A stretch of 64,000 bases of DNA from Megalopta genalis (Eukaryota; Arthropoda; Insecta; Hymenoptera; Halictidae). The stretch lies in NCBI RefSeq assembly GCF_051020955.1, contig NW_027477083.1:36795-100794 (forward strand), in the 5' to 3' direction. The notes beneath the pieces were generated by a model. That model worked only from the letters and a program-made list of their open reading frames with translations, did no database searches and had not been told where the DNA came from. Each line of letters begins with the position of its first letter. Position 1 is the first letter of the stretch. Positions 11,430 through 25,420 of the stretch are shown piece by piece. The position numbers and the translations under genes are program-made.

Positions 11430-13110
11430 TTCCTGCTATATCACTTCTATCCCGAGTGTTTGTAGGTAAATCATTTGTTTCGCATGGATTTGATGCTAAA
11501 CCTTCTACATCGCATTGATTTGAAGCTAAATCATGTGTTGCGCTTGGATTTGAATCTATACCATCTACATCGCATTGATTTGAAGCTAAATCATGTTTTT
11601 CGTTTCGATTTGAAGATATAACTTCTACATCGCTTTGATTTGAAGCTAAATCATGTGTTTTGCATGGAGTTGATGCTAACTCGTTTGTTTCCCCTGCATT
11701 TGAAGCTGTATCACATATATCGCAAGTATCTTAAGCTAAATCATTTGTTTCGCATGGATTTGATGCTACACCTTCTACATCGCACTGATTTGAAGCTAAA
11801 TCATGTGTTGCGCTTGGATTTGAATCTATACCTCCTACATCGCATTGATTTGAAGCTAAATCATGTTTTTCGTTTGGATTTGAAGCTGAACCTTCTACAT
11901 CGCATTGATTTGCAGCTAAATCATGTGTTTCGCATGGATTTGAAGCTAAGTCGGTCGTTTCGCCTGCATTTGATGCTATATCAATTATATCGCAAGTATC
12001 TGAAGCTAAATCATTTGTTTCGTATAGATTTGAAGTTTAACCTTCTACATCGCTTTGATTTGAAGCTAAATCATGCGTTTTGCATGGTTTACATGCTAAC
12101 TCGTTTGTTTCCGCTGCATTTGAAGCTATATCAGTTATATCGCAAGTATCTGATGCTAAATCATTTGTTTCGCATGGATTTGAAGCTAAACCTTCTACAT
12201 CGCATTGATTTGAAGCTAAATCATGTGTTTCGCATGGATTTGAAGCTAAACCTTCTACTTCGTATCGATTTGAAGTTAAAAGATATGTATCGCATGGAAT
12301 TTGGAGCTTCCCCGTTTGATTCGTCTGTATTTCCTGCTATATCACTTATATCCCAAGTGTTTGTAACTAAATCATTTGTTTCGCATGTATTTGAAGCTAA
12401 ACCTCCTACATCGCATTGATTTGAAGCTAAATCATGTGTTGCGCTTGGATTTGAATCTATACCTTCTACATCGCATTGATTTGAAGCTAAATCATGTGTT
12501 TCGCTTGGATTTGAAGCTATACCTTCTACATCGCTTTGATTTGAAGCTAAATCATGCGTATTGCATGGTTTAGATGCTAACCCGTTTGTTTTTGCTGCAT
12601 TTGAAGCTATATCAGTTATATCGCAAGTATCTGATGCTAAATCATTTGTTTCGCATGGATTTGAAGCTAAACCTTCTACATCACATTGATTTGAAGCTAA
12701 ATGATGTGTATCGCATGGATTCTGAAGCTAACTCGTTTGATTCGTCTGCATTTGAAGCTATATCACTTATATCGCAAGTATCTGAAACTAAATCATTTGT
12801 TTCGCATGGATTTGAAGCTAAACCTTCTAGATCGCATTGATTTGCAACTAAATCATGTGTTTCGCATGGATTTGAAGCTAACTCGGTCGTTTCGCCAGCA
12901 TTTGATGCTATATCACTTATATCGCCAGTTTCTAAAGGTAAATCATTTGTTTCGTATAGTTTTGTAGTTTAACCTTCTACATCGCATTGATTTGAAGCTA
13001 AATCATGTGTTTCGCATGGATTTGAAGCTAACTCGTTAGTTTCGCCTGCATTCGAAGCAATATCAATGTATCGCAAGTATCTGAACCTAAATCATTTGTT
13101 TCGCATGGAT

Positions 13111-13920
13111 TTGAATCTAAGCCTTCTACTTCGTATCGATTTGAAGTTAAATGATATGTATCGCATGGATTTTGAAGCTTCCCCGTTTGATCCGTCTGCA
13201 TTTCCTGCTATATCACTTGTATCCCATGTGTTTGTAGGTAAATCATTTGTTTCGCATGGATTTGAAGCTAAACCTTCTACATCGCATTGATTTGAAGCTA
13301 AATCATGTGTTTCGTTCGGATTTGAAGATATACATTCTACATCGCTTTGATTTGAAGCTAAATCATGTGTTTTGCATGGATTTGATGCTAACTCGTTTGT
13401 TTCCCCTGCATTTGAAGCTATATCAGTTATATCGCAAGTATCTGAAGCTAAATCATTTGTTTCGCATGGATATGAAGCTAAACCTTCTAGATCGCATTGA
13501 TTTGAAGCTAAATCATGTGTTTTGCATGGATTTGAAGCTAACTCGTTCGTTTCGCCTGCATTTGATGCTATATCACTTATATCGTAAGTGTTTGAAGCTA
13601 AATCATTTGTTTCGCATGGATTTGAAGCTAAACCTTCTACATCGTATCGATTTGAAGTTAAATGATATGTATCGCATGGATTTTGAAGCTATCCCGTTTG
13701 ATTCGTCTGCATTTGCAGCTATATCACTTATATCACAAGTGTTTGAAGCTAAATCATTTGTTTCGCATGGATTTGAAGCTAAACCTTCTACATCGCATTG
13801 ATTTGAAGCTAAATCATGTGTTTTGCATGGATTTTATGCTAACTCGTTTAATTTCCTCTGCATTTGAAGCTATATCAGATATATCGCAAGTATCTGATTC
13901 TAAATCATTTGTCTCGCATG
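13111..13920. repeat. Segmental duplication D2, copy 2
   Basis: This is the second copy of 8695-9560, shorter by exactly two monomers. The stretch immediately left of it, 13049-13110, instead matches 8341-8400 at a different offset (4,708), so this area is a mosaic of several exchanges. Confidence 0.75.
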
Positions 13921-16324
13921 GATTTGAAGCTAAACCTTCTACGTCGCATTGATTTACTGCTAAAGCATGTGTTTCGCATGGATTTGAAGCTAACTTGTTA
14001 GTTTCGCCTGCATTTGAAGCAATATTAATGTATCGCAAGTATCTGAACCTAAATCATTTGTTTCGCATGGATTTGAAGCTAAGCCTTCTACTTCGTATCG
14101 ATTTGAAGTTAAATGATATGTATCGCATGGATTTTGGAGCTTCCCCGTTTGATTCGTCTGCATTTCCAGCTATATCACTTATATCCCAAGTGTTTGTAGG
14201 TAAATCATTTGTTTCGCATGGATTTGATGCTGAACCTTCTACATTGCATTGATTTGAATCCAAATCATGTGTTTCGTTTGGATTTGAAGCTATACCTTCT
14301 ACATCGTATCGATTTGAAGCCAAATGATATGTATCGCATGGATTTTGAAGCTATCCCGTTTGATTCGTTTGCATTTGCAGCTATATCACTTATATCACAA
14401 GTGTTTGAAGCTAAATCATTTGTTTCGCATGGATTTGATGCTAAACCTTCTACATCGCATTGATTTGAAGCTAAATCATGTGTTGCGCTTGGATTTGAAT
14501 CTATACCTTCTACATCGCATTGATTTGAAGCTAAATCATGTGTTTCGCATGAATTTGAAGCTAAATCGGTCGTTTCGCCTGCATTTGATGCTATATCAAT
14601 TATATCGCAAGTATCTGAAGCTAAATCATTTGTTTCGTATAGATTTGAAGTTTAACCTTCTACATCGCATTGATTTGAAGCTAAATCATGTGTTTCGCAT
14701 GGATTTGAAGCTAACTCGTTAGTTTCGCCTGCATTTGAAGCAATATCAATGTATCGCATTATCTGAACCTAAATCATTTGTTTCGCATGGATTTGAAGCT
14801 AAGCCTTCTACTTCGTATCGATTTGAAGCTAAATGATATGTATTGCATGGATTTTGAAGCTATCCCGGTTGATTCGTCTGCATTTGCAGCTATATCACTT
14901 ATATCACAAGTGTTTGAAGCTAAATCATTTGTTTCGCATGGATTTGAAGCTAAACCTTCTACATCGCATTGATTTGAAGCTAAATCATGTGTTTTGCATG
15001 GATTTTATGCTAACTCGTTAGTTTCGTCTGCATTTGAAGCTATATCACTTTTATACCAAGTGTTTGAAGCTAAATCATTTGTTTCGCATGGATTTGAAGC
15101 TAAACCTTCTACAGCGCATTGATTTGAAGCTAAATCATGTGTTTCGGTTGAATTTGAAGCTAACTCGTTTGTTTCGTCTGCATTTGAATCTATATCACTC
15201 ATATCCCAAGTGTTTGATGCTAAATCAATTGTTAGGCATGGATTTGAAGCTAAACCTTCTACATCGCATTGATTTGCAGCTAAATCATGTGATTCGCATA
15301 GATCTGAAGCTAACTTGTCCGTTTCGCCTGCATTTGAATCTGTATCACATATATCGCAAGTAACTTAAGCTAAATGATTTGTGTAGCATGGATTTGAAGC
15401 TGAACTTTCTACATCGCATTGATTTGAAGCTAAATCATGTGTTTCGGTTGAATTTGAAGCTAACTCGTTAGTTTCGTCTGCATTTGAAGCTGTATCACTT
15501 ATATCGCAAGTATCTGAAGCTAAATCATTTGTGTAGCATGGATTTGAAGCTAAACCTTCTACATCGCATTGATTTGGAGCAAAATCATGTAATTCGCTTG
15601 GATTGGAAGCTAAATCGTTTGTTTCGCCTATATTTGAAGATATGTCACTTATATCCCAAGTGTTTGAAGACAAATCATTTGTTTCGAATGGATTTCAAGC
15701 TAAACCATCTACATCGCATTGATTTAATGCTAAATCATGTTTTTCGCTTGGATTGGAAGCAAACTCGTTTATTTCGTCTGCATTTGAAGCTGTATCACTT
15801 ATATCGCAAGTATCTGAAGCTAACTCATTTGTGTCTCATGGATTTGAAACTAAACCTTCCACATAGCATTTATTTGCAGCTAAATCATGTGTTTCGCATG
15901 GATTTGGAGCTATCTCGTTAGTTTCGTCTGCATTTGAAGCTATATCACTTTTATACCAAGTGTTTGAAGCTAAATCATTTGTTTCGCATGGATTTGAAGC
16001 TAAACCTTCTACAGCGCATTGATTTGAAGCTAAATCATGTGTTTCGGTTGAATTTGAAGCTAACTCGTTTGTTTCTTCTGCATTTGAAGCTATATCACTC
16101 ATATTCCAAGTGTTTGATGCTAAATCAATTGTTAGGCATGGATTTGAAGCTAAACCTTCTACATCGCATTGATTTGAAGCTAAATCATTTGTTTCGCATG
16201 AATTTGAAGCTAAGCCTTCTACTTCGCGTTGATTTGAAACTAAAGCATGTTTTTCGTTTGGATTTGAAGCTACTTCGTTTGTTTCGCCTGCATTTGATGC
16301 TATATCACTTATATCGCAAGTATC

Positions 16325-16500
16325 TGCTGCAAGTCATTTGAGTCGCATGGATTTGAAGCTAACCCTTACAAATCGCATTGGTTTGAAGCTAAATCGTGCA
16401 CATCGCATTGGTTTGAAGCTAAACCTTCCACATCGCATTGTTTTGAAGCAAAATAATGTGTTTCGTATGGAGTTGAAGCTAGCACGTTTGATTCGACTGC
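16325..16500. repeat. Segmental duplication D3, copy 1 (CATTGGTTTG monomer run)
   Basis: This is a run of monomers of one unusual type, containing CGCATTGGTTTGAAGC twice and CGCATTGTTTTGAAGC once. It is duplicated at 17495-17670 with an offset of exactly 1,170 bp (39 monomers). Between AGTATCTG and GTCATTTG it carries the shortened junction CTGCAAGTCATTTG. Confidence 0.75.
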
Positions 16501-17091
16501 ATTTGAAGTTGTATCACTTATATCGCAGGTATCTGAAGCTGAATGATTTGTGTCGCATGGATTTGAAGATAAGCCTTCTACTTCGCATTGATTTAAAGCT
16601 AAATCATGTGTTTTGCATGGATTTGAAGCTATACCTTCCACATCGCTTTGATTTGAAGCTAAATCATGTGTTTTGCATGGATTTGATGCTAACTCGTTTG
16701 TTTCCCCTGCATTTGAAGCTATATCACTTATATCGTAAGTATCTGAAGCTATATAATTTGTTTCGCATGGATTTGAAGCTAAACCTTCTACATCGCATTT
16801 ATTTGCAGCTAAATCATGTGTTTCGCATGGATTTGAAGCTAACTCGGTCGTTTCGCCAGCATTTGATGCTATATCACTTATATCGCAAGTATCTGAAGCT
16901 AAATCATTTGTTTCGTATGGATTTGAAGCTAAACCTTCTACATCGCATTGATTTGAAGGTAAATCATGTGTTTCGCATGGATTTGAAGCTAACTCGTTAG
17001 TTTCGCCTGGATTTGATGCTACATCACTTATATCGCAAGTATATGATGCTAAATCATTTGTTTCGTTTGGATTTGAAGCTAAACCTTCCAC
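16366..17091 (-). other. Longest minus-strand open frame in satellite (not called as a gene)
   Basis: 241 codons of the same Cys/Asn/Asp-rich 10-residue repeat, here showing the full 50-residue pattern encoded by one 150-bp pentamer (SDTCDISDIA, SNAGETNELA, SNPCETHDLA, SNQCDVEGLA and a second SNPCETNDLA-type unit). I recognise no domain and see no gene structure around it. The most economical reading is an accidental open frame in a 3n-period satellite. Confidence 0.12.
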
Positions 17092-17494
17092 ATCGCATTG
17101 ATTTGAAGCTAAATCGTGTGTGTCGCATGGATTTTGAAGCTACCCCGTCTGATTCGTCTGCATTTGAACGTATATCGCTTATAACGCAATTATCTGAAGC
17201 TAAATCATTCGTTCCGCATGGATTTGAAGCTAAACCTTTTACATCGCCTTGATTTGCCGCTAAATCATGTGTTTTGCATGGATTTTATGCTAACTCGTTT
17301 GTTTCCCCTGCATATGAAGGTATATCAGTTATATCGCAAGTAGTTGAACCTGAATCATTTGTTTCGCGCGGATTTGAAGCTAAGCCTTCTACTTCGCGTT
17401 GATTTGAAGCTAAAGCATGTGTTTCGTTTGGATTTGAAGCTACTTCGTTTGTTTCGCCTGCATTTGAAGCTATATCAATTATATCGCAAGTATC

Positions 17495-17670
17495 TGATGC
17501 AAGTCATTTGTGTCGCATGGATTTGAAGCTAAACCTTACACATCGCATTGGTTTGAAGCTAAATCTTGCACATCGCATTGGTTTGAAGCTAAACCTTCCA
17601 CATCGCATTGTTTTGAAGCAAAATAATGTGTTTCGTATGGAGTTGAAGCTAGCACGTTTGTTTCGTCTGC
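17495..17670. repeat. Segmental duplication D3, copy 2
   Basis: This is the second copy of 16325-16500, at an offset of 39 monomers. It shares the rare CATTGGTTTG and CATTGTTTTG monomers and the truncated GCAAGTCATTTG junction. Confidence 0.75.
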
Positions 17671-19800
17671 ATTTGAAGTTATATAACTTATATCGCAAAT
17701 ATCTGAAGCTGAATCATTTGTTTCGCATGGATTTGAAGATAAGCCATCTACTTCGCATTGATTTGAAGCTAAATCATGTGTTTTGCATGGATTTAAAGCT
17801 AAATGATGTGTACCGCATGGATTTTGAAGCTAACTCGTTTGATTCGTCTGCATTTGAAGCTATATCACTTATATCCCAAGTGTTTGATGCTAAATCATTT
17901 GTTTCGCATGGATTTGAAGCTAAACCTTCTACATCGCATTGATTTAAAGCTAAATCATGTGTTTCGCTTGGATTGGAAGCTAACTCGTCTATTTCATCTG
18001 CATTTGCAGCTGTATCACTTATATCGCAAGTATCTGAAGCTAAATCGTTTGTGTCGCTAGGATTTGAAGCTAATCCTTCTACATAGCATTGATTTGAATC
18101 TTAATCATGTGTTTCGCATGGATTTGAAGCTAACTCGTTAGTTTCGTCTGCATTTGAAGCTGTATCACTTATATTGCAAGTATCTGAAGCTAAATCATTT
18201 GTGTCGCAAGGATTTGAAGCTAAACCTTCTACATAGCATTGATTTGAAGCTTAATCATGTGTTTCGCATGGATTTGAAGCTAACTCGTTAGTTTCGTCTG
18301 CATTTGAAGCTATAACACTTATATCGCTAGTATCTGAAGTTAAATAATTTGTTTCGCATGGATTTGAAGCTAAACTTTCTACATCGCATTGATTTAAAGC
18401 TAAATCATGTGTTTCGCTTGGATTGGAAGCTAACTCGTCTATTTCATCTGCATTTGCAGCTGTACCACTTATATCGCAAGTATCTGAAGGTAAATCATTT
18501 GTGTCACAAGGATTTGAAGCTAAACCTTCTACATTGCATTGATTTGAAGCTTAATCATGTGTTTCGCATGGATTTGAAGCTAACTCGTTAGTTTCGTCTG
18601 CATTTGAAGCTATAACACTTATATCGCTAGTATCTGAAGCTAAATAATTTGTTTCGCATGGATTTGAAGCTAAACTTTCTACATCGCATTGATTTGAAGC
18701 TAAATCATGTAATTCGCTTGGATTGGAAGCTAAATCGTTTGTTTCGTCTGCATTTGAAGATATATCACTTATATCCCAAGTGTTTGAAGATAAATCATTT
18801 GTTTCGCATGGATTTCAAGCTAAACCATCTACATCGCATTGATTTAATGCTAAATCATGTGTTTCGCTTGGATTGGAAGCTAACTCGTTAATTTCGTCTG
18901 CATTTGAAGCTGTATCACTTATATCGCAAGTATCTGAAGCTAAATCATTTGTTTCGCATGGATTTGAAACTAAACCTTCTACATCGCATTGATTTGAAGC
19001 TAAATTATGTGATTCGCTTGGATTGGAAGCTAACTAGTTGGCTTCGTCTGCATTTAATGCTATATCGCTTATATCCCAAGTGTTTGAAGCTAAATCATTT
19101 GTTTCGCATGGATTTGAAGCTAAACCTTCTACATCGCATTAATTTAAAGCTAAATCATGTGTTTTGCTTGGATTGGAAGCTAACTCGTTTATTTCATCTG
19201 CATTTGCAGCTGTATAACTTATATCGCAAGTATCTTAAGTTAAATCGTTTGTGTCGCAAGGATTTGAAGCTAATCCTTGTACATAGCATTGATTTGAAGC
19301 TTAATCATGTGTTTCGCATAGATTTGAAGCTAACTTGTTAGTTTCCTCTGCATTTGAAGCTGTATCACTTATATCCCAAGTGTTTGAAGCTAAATCATTT
19401 GTTTCGCATGGATTTGAAACTAAACCATCTACATCGCATTGATTTGAATCTAAATTATGTGATTCGCTTGGATTGGAAGCTAACAAGTTGGTTTCGTCTG
19501 CATTTGAAGCTATATCGCTTATATCCCAAGTGTTTGAAGCTTAATCATTTGTTTCGCATGGATTTGAAGCTAAACCTTCTACATCGCATTGATTTAAAGC
19601 TAAATCATGTGTTTCGCTTGGATTGGAAGCTATCTCGTCTATTTCGTCTGCATTTGCAGCTGTATCACTTATATAGCAAGTATCTGAAGCTAAATCGTTT
19701 GTGTCGCAAGGATTTGAAGCTAATCCTTCTACATAGCATTGATTTGAAGCTTAATCATGTGTTTCGCATGGATTTGAAGCTGACTCGTTAGTTTCGTCTG

Positions 19801-22800
19801 CATTTGAAGCTATAACACTTATATCGCTAGTATCTGAAGCTAAATAATTTGTTTCGCATGGATTTGAAGCTAAACATTCTACATCGCATTGATTTGACGC
19901 TAAATCATGTAATTCGCTTGGATTGGAAGCTAAATCGTTTGTTTCGTCGGCATTTGAAGATATATCACTTATATCCCAAGTGTTTGAAGATAAATCATTT
20001 GTTTCGAATGGATTTCAAGCTAAACCTTCTACATCGCATTGATTTAAATCTAAATCATGTGTTTCGCTTGGATTGGTAGCTAACTCGTTTATTTCGTCTG
20101 CATTTGAAGCTGTATCACTTATATCGCAAGTATCTGAAGCTAAATCATTTGTGTCTCATGGATTTGAAGCTAAATCATGTGATTCGCGTGGATTTGAAGC
20201 TAACTCGTTTGTTTCGCATGCTGTTGAAGCTATATCACCTATAACGCAAGAGTTTGAAGCCCAATCATTTGCTTCGCATGGATTTGAAGCTAATCCTGCT
20301 ACATCGCATTGATTTGAAGCTAAATCATGTGTTTCGCATGGATTTGGAGCTAAGCCTTAATAATTTGCATGGATTTGAAGCTAACTCGATAGTTTCGTCT
20401 GCATTTGAAGCTGTATCACTTATATCGCAAATATCTGAAGCAAAATCATTTGTGTCGCAAGGATTTGAAGCTAAACCTTCTACATAGCATTGATTTGAAG
20501 CTTAATCATGTGTTTCGCATGGATTTGAAGCTAACTCGTTAGTTTCGTCTGCATTTGAAGCTATAACACTTATATCGCTAGTATCTGAAGTTAAATAATT
20601 TGTTTCGCATGGATTTGAAGCTAAACTTTCTACATCGCATTGATTTGAAGCTAAATGATGTGTATCGCATGGATTTTGAAGCTAACTCGTTTGCTTCGTC
20701 TGCATTTGAAGCTATATCACTTATAAACCAAGTGTTTGAAGCTAAATCATTTGTGTCTCATGGATTTGGAGCTAAACCTTCTACATAGCATTGCTTTGCA
20801 GCAAAATCATGAGTTTCGCATGGATTTGAAGCTAACTCGATTGTTTCGTCTGCATTTGAGGCTTTATCACATATATCCCAAGTGTTTCAAGCTCAATCAT
20901 TTGCTTCGCATGGATTTGAAGCTAATCCTTCTACATCGCATTGATTTGAAGCTAAATCATGTGTTTCGCATGGATTTGAAGCTAACTCATTAGTTTCGTC
21001 TGCATTTGAAGCTATAACACTTATATCGCTAGTATCTGAAGCTAAATAATTTGTTTCGCATGGATTTGAAGCTAAACTTTCTACATCGCATTGATTTGAA
21101 GCTAAATCATGTGTTTCGCTTGGATTGGAAGCTATCTCGTCTATTTCGTCTGCATTTGCAGCTGTATCACTTATATAGCAAGTATCTGAAGCTAAATCGT
21201 TTGTGTCGCAAGGATTTGAAGCTAATCCTTCTACATAGCATTGATTTGAAGCTTAATCATGTGTTTCGCATGGATTTGAAGCTGACTCGTTAGTTTCGTC
21301 TGCATTTGAAGCTACAACACTTATATCGCTAGTATCTGAAGCTAAATAATTTGTTTCGCATGGATTTGAAGCTAAACTTTCTACATCGCATTGATTTGAC
21401 GCTAAATCATGTAATTCGCTTGGATTGGAAGCTAAATCGTTTGTTTCGTCTGCATTTGAAGATATATCACTTATATCCCAAGTGTTTGAAGATAAATCAT
21501 TTGTTTCGAATGGATTTCAAGCTAAACCTTCTACATCGCATTGATTTAAATCTAAATCATGTGTTTCGCTTGGATTGGAAGCTAACTCGTTTATTTCGTC
21601 TGCATTTGGAGCTGTATCACTTATATCGCAAGTATCTGAAGCTAAATCATTTGTGTCTCATGGATTTGAAGCTAAATCATGTGATTCGCGTGGATTTGAA
21701 GCTAACTCGTTTGTTTCGCATGCTGTTGAAGCTATATCACCTATAACGCAAGAGTTTGAAGCCCAATCATTTGCTTCGCATGGATTTGAAGCTAAACCTT
21801 CTACATCGCATTGATTTAAATCTAAATCATGTGTTTCGCTTGGATTGGAAGCTAACTCGTTTATTTCGTCTGCATTTGAAGCTGTATCACTTATATCGCA
21901 AGTATCTGAAGCTAAATCATTTGTGTCTCATGGATTTGAAGCTAAATCATGTGATTCGCGTGGATTTGAAGCTAACTCGTTTGTTTCGCATGCTGTTGAA
22001 GCTATATCACCTATAACGCAAGAGTTTGAAGCCCAATCATTTGCTTCGCATGGATTTGAAGCTAATCCTGCTACATTGCATTGATTTGAAGCTAAATCAT
22101 GTGTTTCGCATGGATTTGGAGCTAAGCCTTAATAATTTGCATGGATTTGAAGCTAACTCGATAGTTTCGTCTGCATTTGAAGCTGTATCACTTATATCGC
22201 AAATATCTGAAGCAAAATCATTTGTGTCGCAAGGATTTGAAGCTAAACCTTCTACATAGCATTGATTTGAAGCTTAATCATGTGTTTCGCATGGATTTGA
22301 AGCTAACTCGTTAGTTTCGTCTGCATTTGAAGCTATATCACTTATAAACCAAGTGTTTGAAGCTAAATCATTTGTGTCTCATGGATTTGGAGCTAAACCT
22401 TCTACATAGCATTGCTTTGCAGCAAAATCATGAGTTTCGCATGGATTTGAAGCTAACTCGATTGTTTCGTCTGCATTTGAGGCTTTATCACATATATCCC
22501 AAGTGTTTCAAGCTCAATCATTTGCTTCGCATGGATTTGAAGCTAATCCTTCTACATCGCATTGATTTGAAGCTAAATCATGTGTTTCGCATGGATTTGA
22601 AGCTAACTCGTTAGTTTCGTCTGCATTTGAAGCTATAACACTTATATCGCTAGTATCTGAAGCTAAATAATTTGTTTCGCATGGATTTGAAGCTAAACTT
22701 TCTACATCGCATTGATTTGAAGCTAAATCATGTGTTTCGCTTGGATTGGAAGCTATCTCGTCTATTTCGTCTGCATTTGCAGCTGTATCACTTATATAGC

Positions 22801-25420
22801 AAGTATCTGAAGCTAAATCGTTTGTGTCGCAAGGATTTGAAGCTAATCCTTCTACATAGCATTGATTTGAAGCTTAATCATGTGTTTCGCATGGATTTGA
22901 AGCTGACTCGTTAGTTTCGTCTGCATTTGAAGCTATAACACTTATATCGCTAGTATCTGAAGCTAAATAAATTGTTTCGCATGGATTTGAAGCTAAACTT
23001 TCTACATCGCATTGATTTGACGCTAAATCATGTAATTCGCTTGGATTGGAAGCTAAATCGTTTGTTTCGTCTGCATTTGAAGATATATCACTTATATCCC
23101 AAGTGTTTGAAGATAAATCATTTGTTTCGAATGGATTTCAAGCTAAACCTTCTACATCGCATTGATTTAAATCTAAATCATGTGTTTCGCTTGGATTGGA
23201 AGCTAACTCGTTTATTTCGTCTGCATTTGAAGCTGTATCACTTGTATCGCAAGTATCTGAAGCTAAATCATTTGTGTCTCATGGATTTGAAGCTAAATCA
23301 TGTGATTCGCGTGGATTTGAAGCTAACTCGTTTGTTTCGCATGCTGTTGAAGCTATATCACCTATAACGCAAGAGTTTGAAGCCCAATCATTTGCTTCGC
23401 ATGGATTTGAAGCTAATCCTGCTACATCGCATTGATTTGAAGCTAAATCATGTGTTTCGCATGGATTTGGAGCTAAGCCTTAATAATTTGCATGGCTTTG
23501 AAGCTAACTCGATAGTTTCGTCTGCATTTGAAGCTGTATCACTTATATCGCAAATATCTGAAGCAAAATCATTTGTGTCGCAAGGATTTGAAGCTAAACC
23601 TTCTACATAGCATTGATTTGAAGCTTAATCATGTGTTTCGCATGGATTTGAAGCTAACTCGTTAGTTTCGTCTGCATTTGAAGCTATAACACTTATATCG
23701 CTAGTATCTGAAGCTAAATAATTTGTTTCGCATGGATTTTAAGCTAAACTTTCTACATCGCATTGATTTGAAGCTAAATCATGTAATTCGCTTGGATTGG
23801 AAGCTAAATCGTTTGTTTCGTCTGCATTTGAAGATATATCACTTATATCCCAAGTGTTTGAATCTAAATCGTTTGTGTCGCAAGGATTTGAAGCTAATCC
23901 TTCTACATAGCATTGATTTGAAGCTTAATCATGTGTTTCGCATGGATTTGAAGCTGACTCGTTAGTTTCGTCTGCATTTGAAGCTATAACACTTATATCG
24001 CTAGTATCTGAAGCTAAATAATTTGTTTCGCATGGATTTGAAGCTAAACTTTCTACATCGCATTGATTTGACGCTAAATCATGTAATTCGCTTGGATTGG
24101 AAGCTAAATCGTTTGTTTCGTCTGCATTTGAAGATATATCACTTATATCCCAAGTGTTTGAAGATAAATCATTTGTTTCGAATGGATTTCAAGCTAAACC
24201 TTCTACATCGCATTGATTTAAATCTAAATCATGTGTTTCGCTTGGATTGGAAGCTAACTCGTTTATTTCGTCTGCATTTGAAGCTGTATCACTTATATCG
24301 CAAGTATCTGAAGCTAAATCATTTGTATCTCATGGATTTGAAGCTAAATCATGTGATTCACGTGGATTTGAAGCTAACTCGTTTGTTTCGCATGCTGTTG
24401 AAGCTATATCACCTATAACGCAAGAGTTTGAAGCCCAATCATTTGCTTCGCATGGATTTGAAGCTAATCCTGCTACATCGCATTGATTTGAAGCTAAATC
24501 ATGTGTTTCGCATGGATTTGGAGCTAAGCCTTAATAATTTGCATGGATTTGAAGCTAACTCGATAGTTTCGTCTGCATTTGAAGCTGTATCACTTATATC
24601 GCAAATATCTGAAGCAAAATCATTTGTGTCGCAAGGATTTGAAGCTAAACCTTCTACATAGCATTGATTTGAAGCTTAATCATGTGTTTCGCATGGATTT
24701 GAAGCTAACTCGTTAGTTTCGTCTGCATTTGAAGCTATAACACTTATATCGCTAGTATCTGAAGTTAAATAATTTGTTTCGCATGGATTTGAAGCTAAAC
24801 TTTCTACATCGCATTGATTTGAAGCTAAATGATGTGTATCGCATGTATTTTGTAGCTAACTCGTTTGCTTCGTCTGCATTTGAAGCTATATCACTTATAA
24901 ACCAAGTGTTTGAAGCTAAATCATTTGTGTCTCATGGATTTGGAGCTAAACCTTCTACATAGCATTGCTTTGCAGCAAAATCATGAGTTTCGCATGGATT
25001 TGAAGCTAACTCGATTCTTTCGTCTGCATTTGAGGCTTTATCACATATATCCCAAGTGTTTCAAGCTCAATCATTTGCTTCGCATGGATTTGAAGCTAAT
25101 CCTTCTACATCGCATTGATTTGAAGCTAAATCATGTGTTTCGCATGGATTTGAAGCTAACTCGTTAGTTTCGTCTGCATTTGAAGCTATAACACTTATAT
25201 CGCTAGTATCTGAAGCTAAATAATTTGTTTCGCATGGATTTGAAGCTAAACTTTCTACATCGCATTGATTTGAAGCTAAATCATGTAATTCGCTTGGATT
25301 GGAAGCTAAATCGTTTGTTTCGTCTGCATTTGAAGCTATGTCACTTATATCGCTAGTATCTGAAGCTAAATCATTTGTTTCGTATGTATTTGAAGCTAAA
25401 CCTTCCACATCGCATTGATT
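19801..25420. repeat. Satellite block A3: four-copy 1.05-1.6 kb higher-order repeat
   Basis: A compound unit recurs with equivalent points at about 19849, 21351, 22972 and 24023, giving spacings of 1,502, 1,621 and 1,051 bp. These equal whole numbers of monomers plus one or two bases. The extra bases come from GCCTTAATAATTTGC (a 31-bp monomer variant at about 20353, 22125, 23476 and 24526) and the extra T of GGATTTTGAAG. A local 270-bp (nine monomer) duplication adds a copy at 21575/21845. The copies are near-identical, so this is the most recently homogenised part of the left half. Confidence 0.85.

Larger units (their letters stand above)
2732..14990. repeat. Satellite block A1: 150-bp pentamer family, rearranged
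   Basis: Five monomer types follow each other: AAATCATTTG, AAACCTTCTACATCG, AAATCATGTG, AACTCGTTTG and TATATCACTTATATCG types. A clean 150-bp unit is 4959-5108. Many units here have lost or gained monomers. Typical of this block are the TTTGCATGG variant and the TTCCCCTGCATTTG variant. Non-multiple-of-three length changes recur, notably an extra T giving GGATTTTGAAGC (for example near 4030, 7380, 8755, 9325, 12715, 13680 and 14340), which shows the change was copied along the array. A 39-bp deletion is shared at about 3789 and 4801. A degenerate spot with a 19-bp unit lies at about 2820-2850, close to the retrotransposon. Confidence 0.85.
14991..19800. repeat. Satellite block A2: regular 150-bp pentamer family
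   Basis: The pentamer is more regular here, so equivalent monomers recur at the same phase every 150 bp for long stretches (for example 17950-19800). Diagnostic variants are CGCTTGGATTGGAAGC (a G in place of T in the usual GATTTGAAG) and GAAGCTGTATCACTT. Single-base changes to TAG (CTACATAGCATTG) and TTAA (GAAGCTTAATCATG) recur together in many copies and mark a sub-lineage. Confidence 0.85.
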
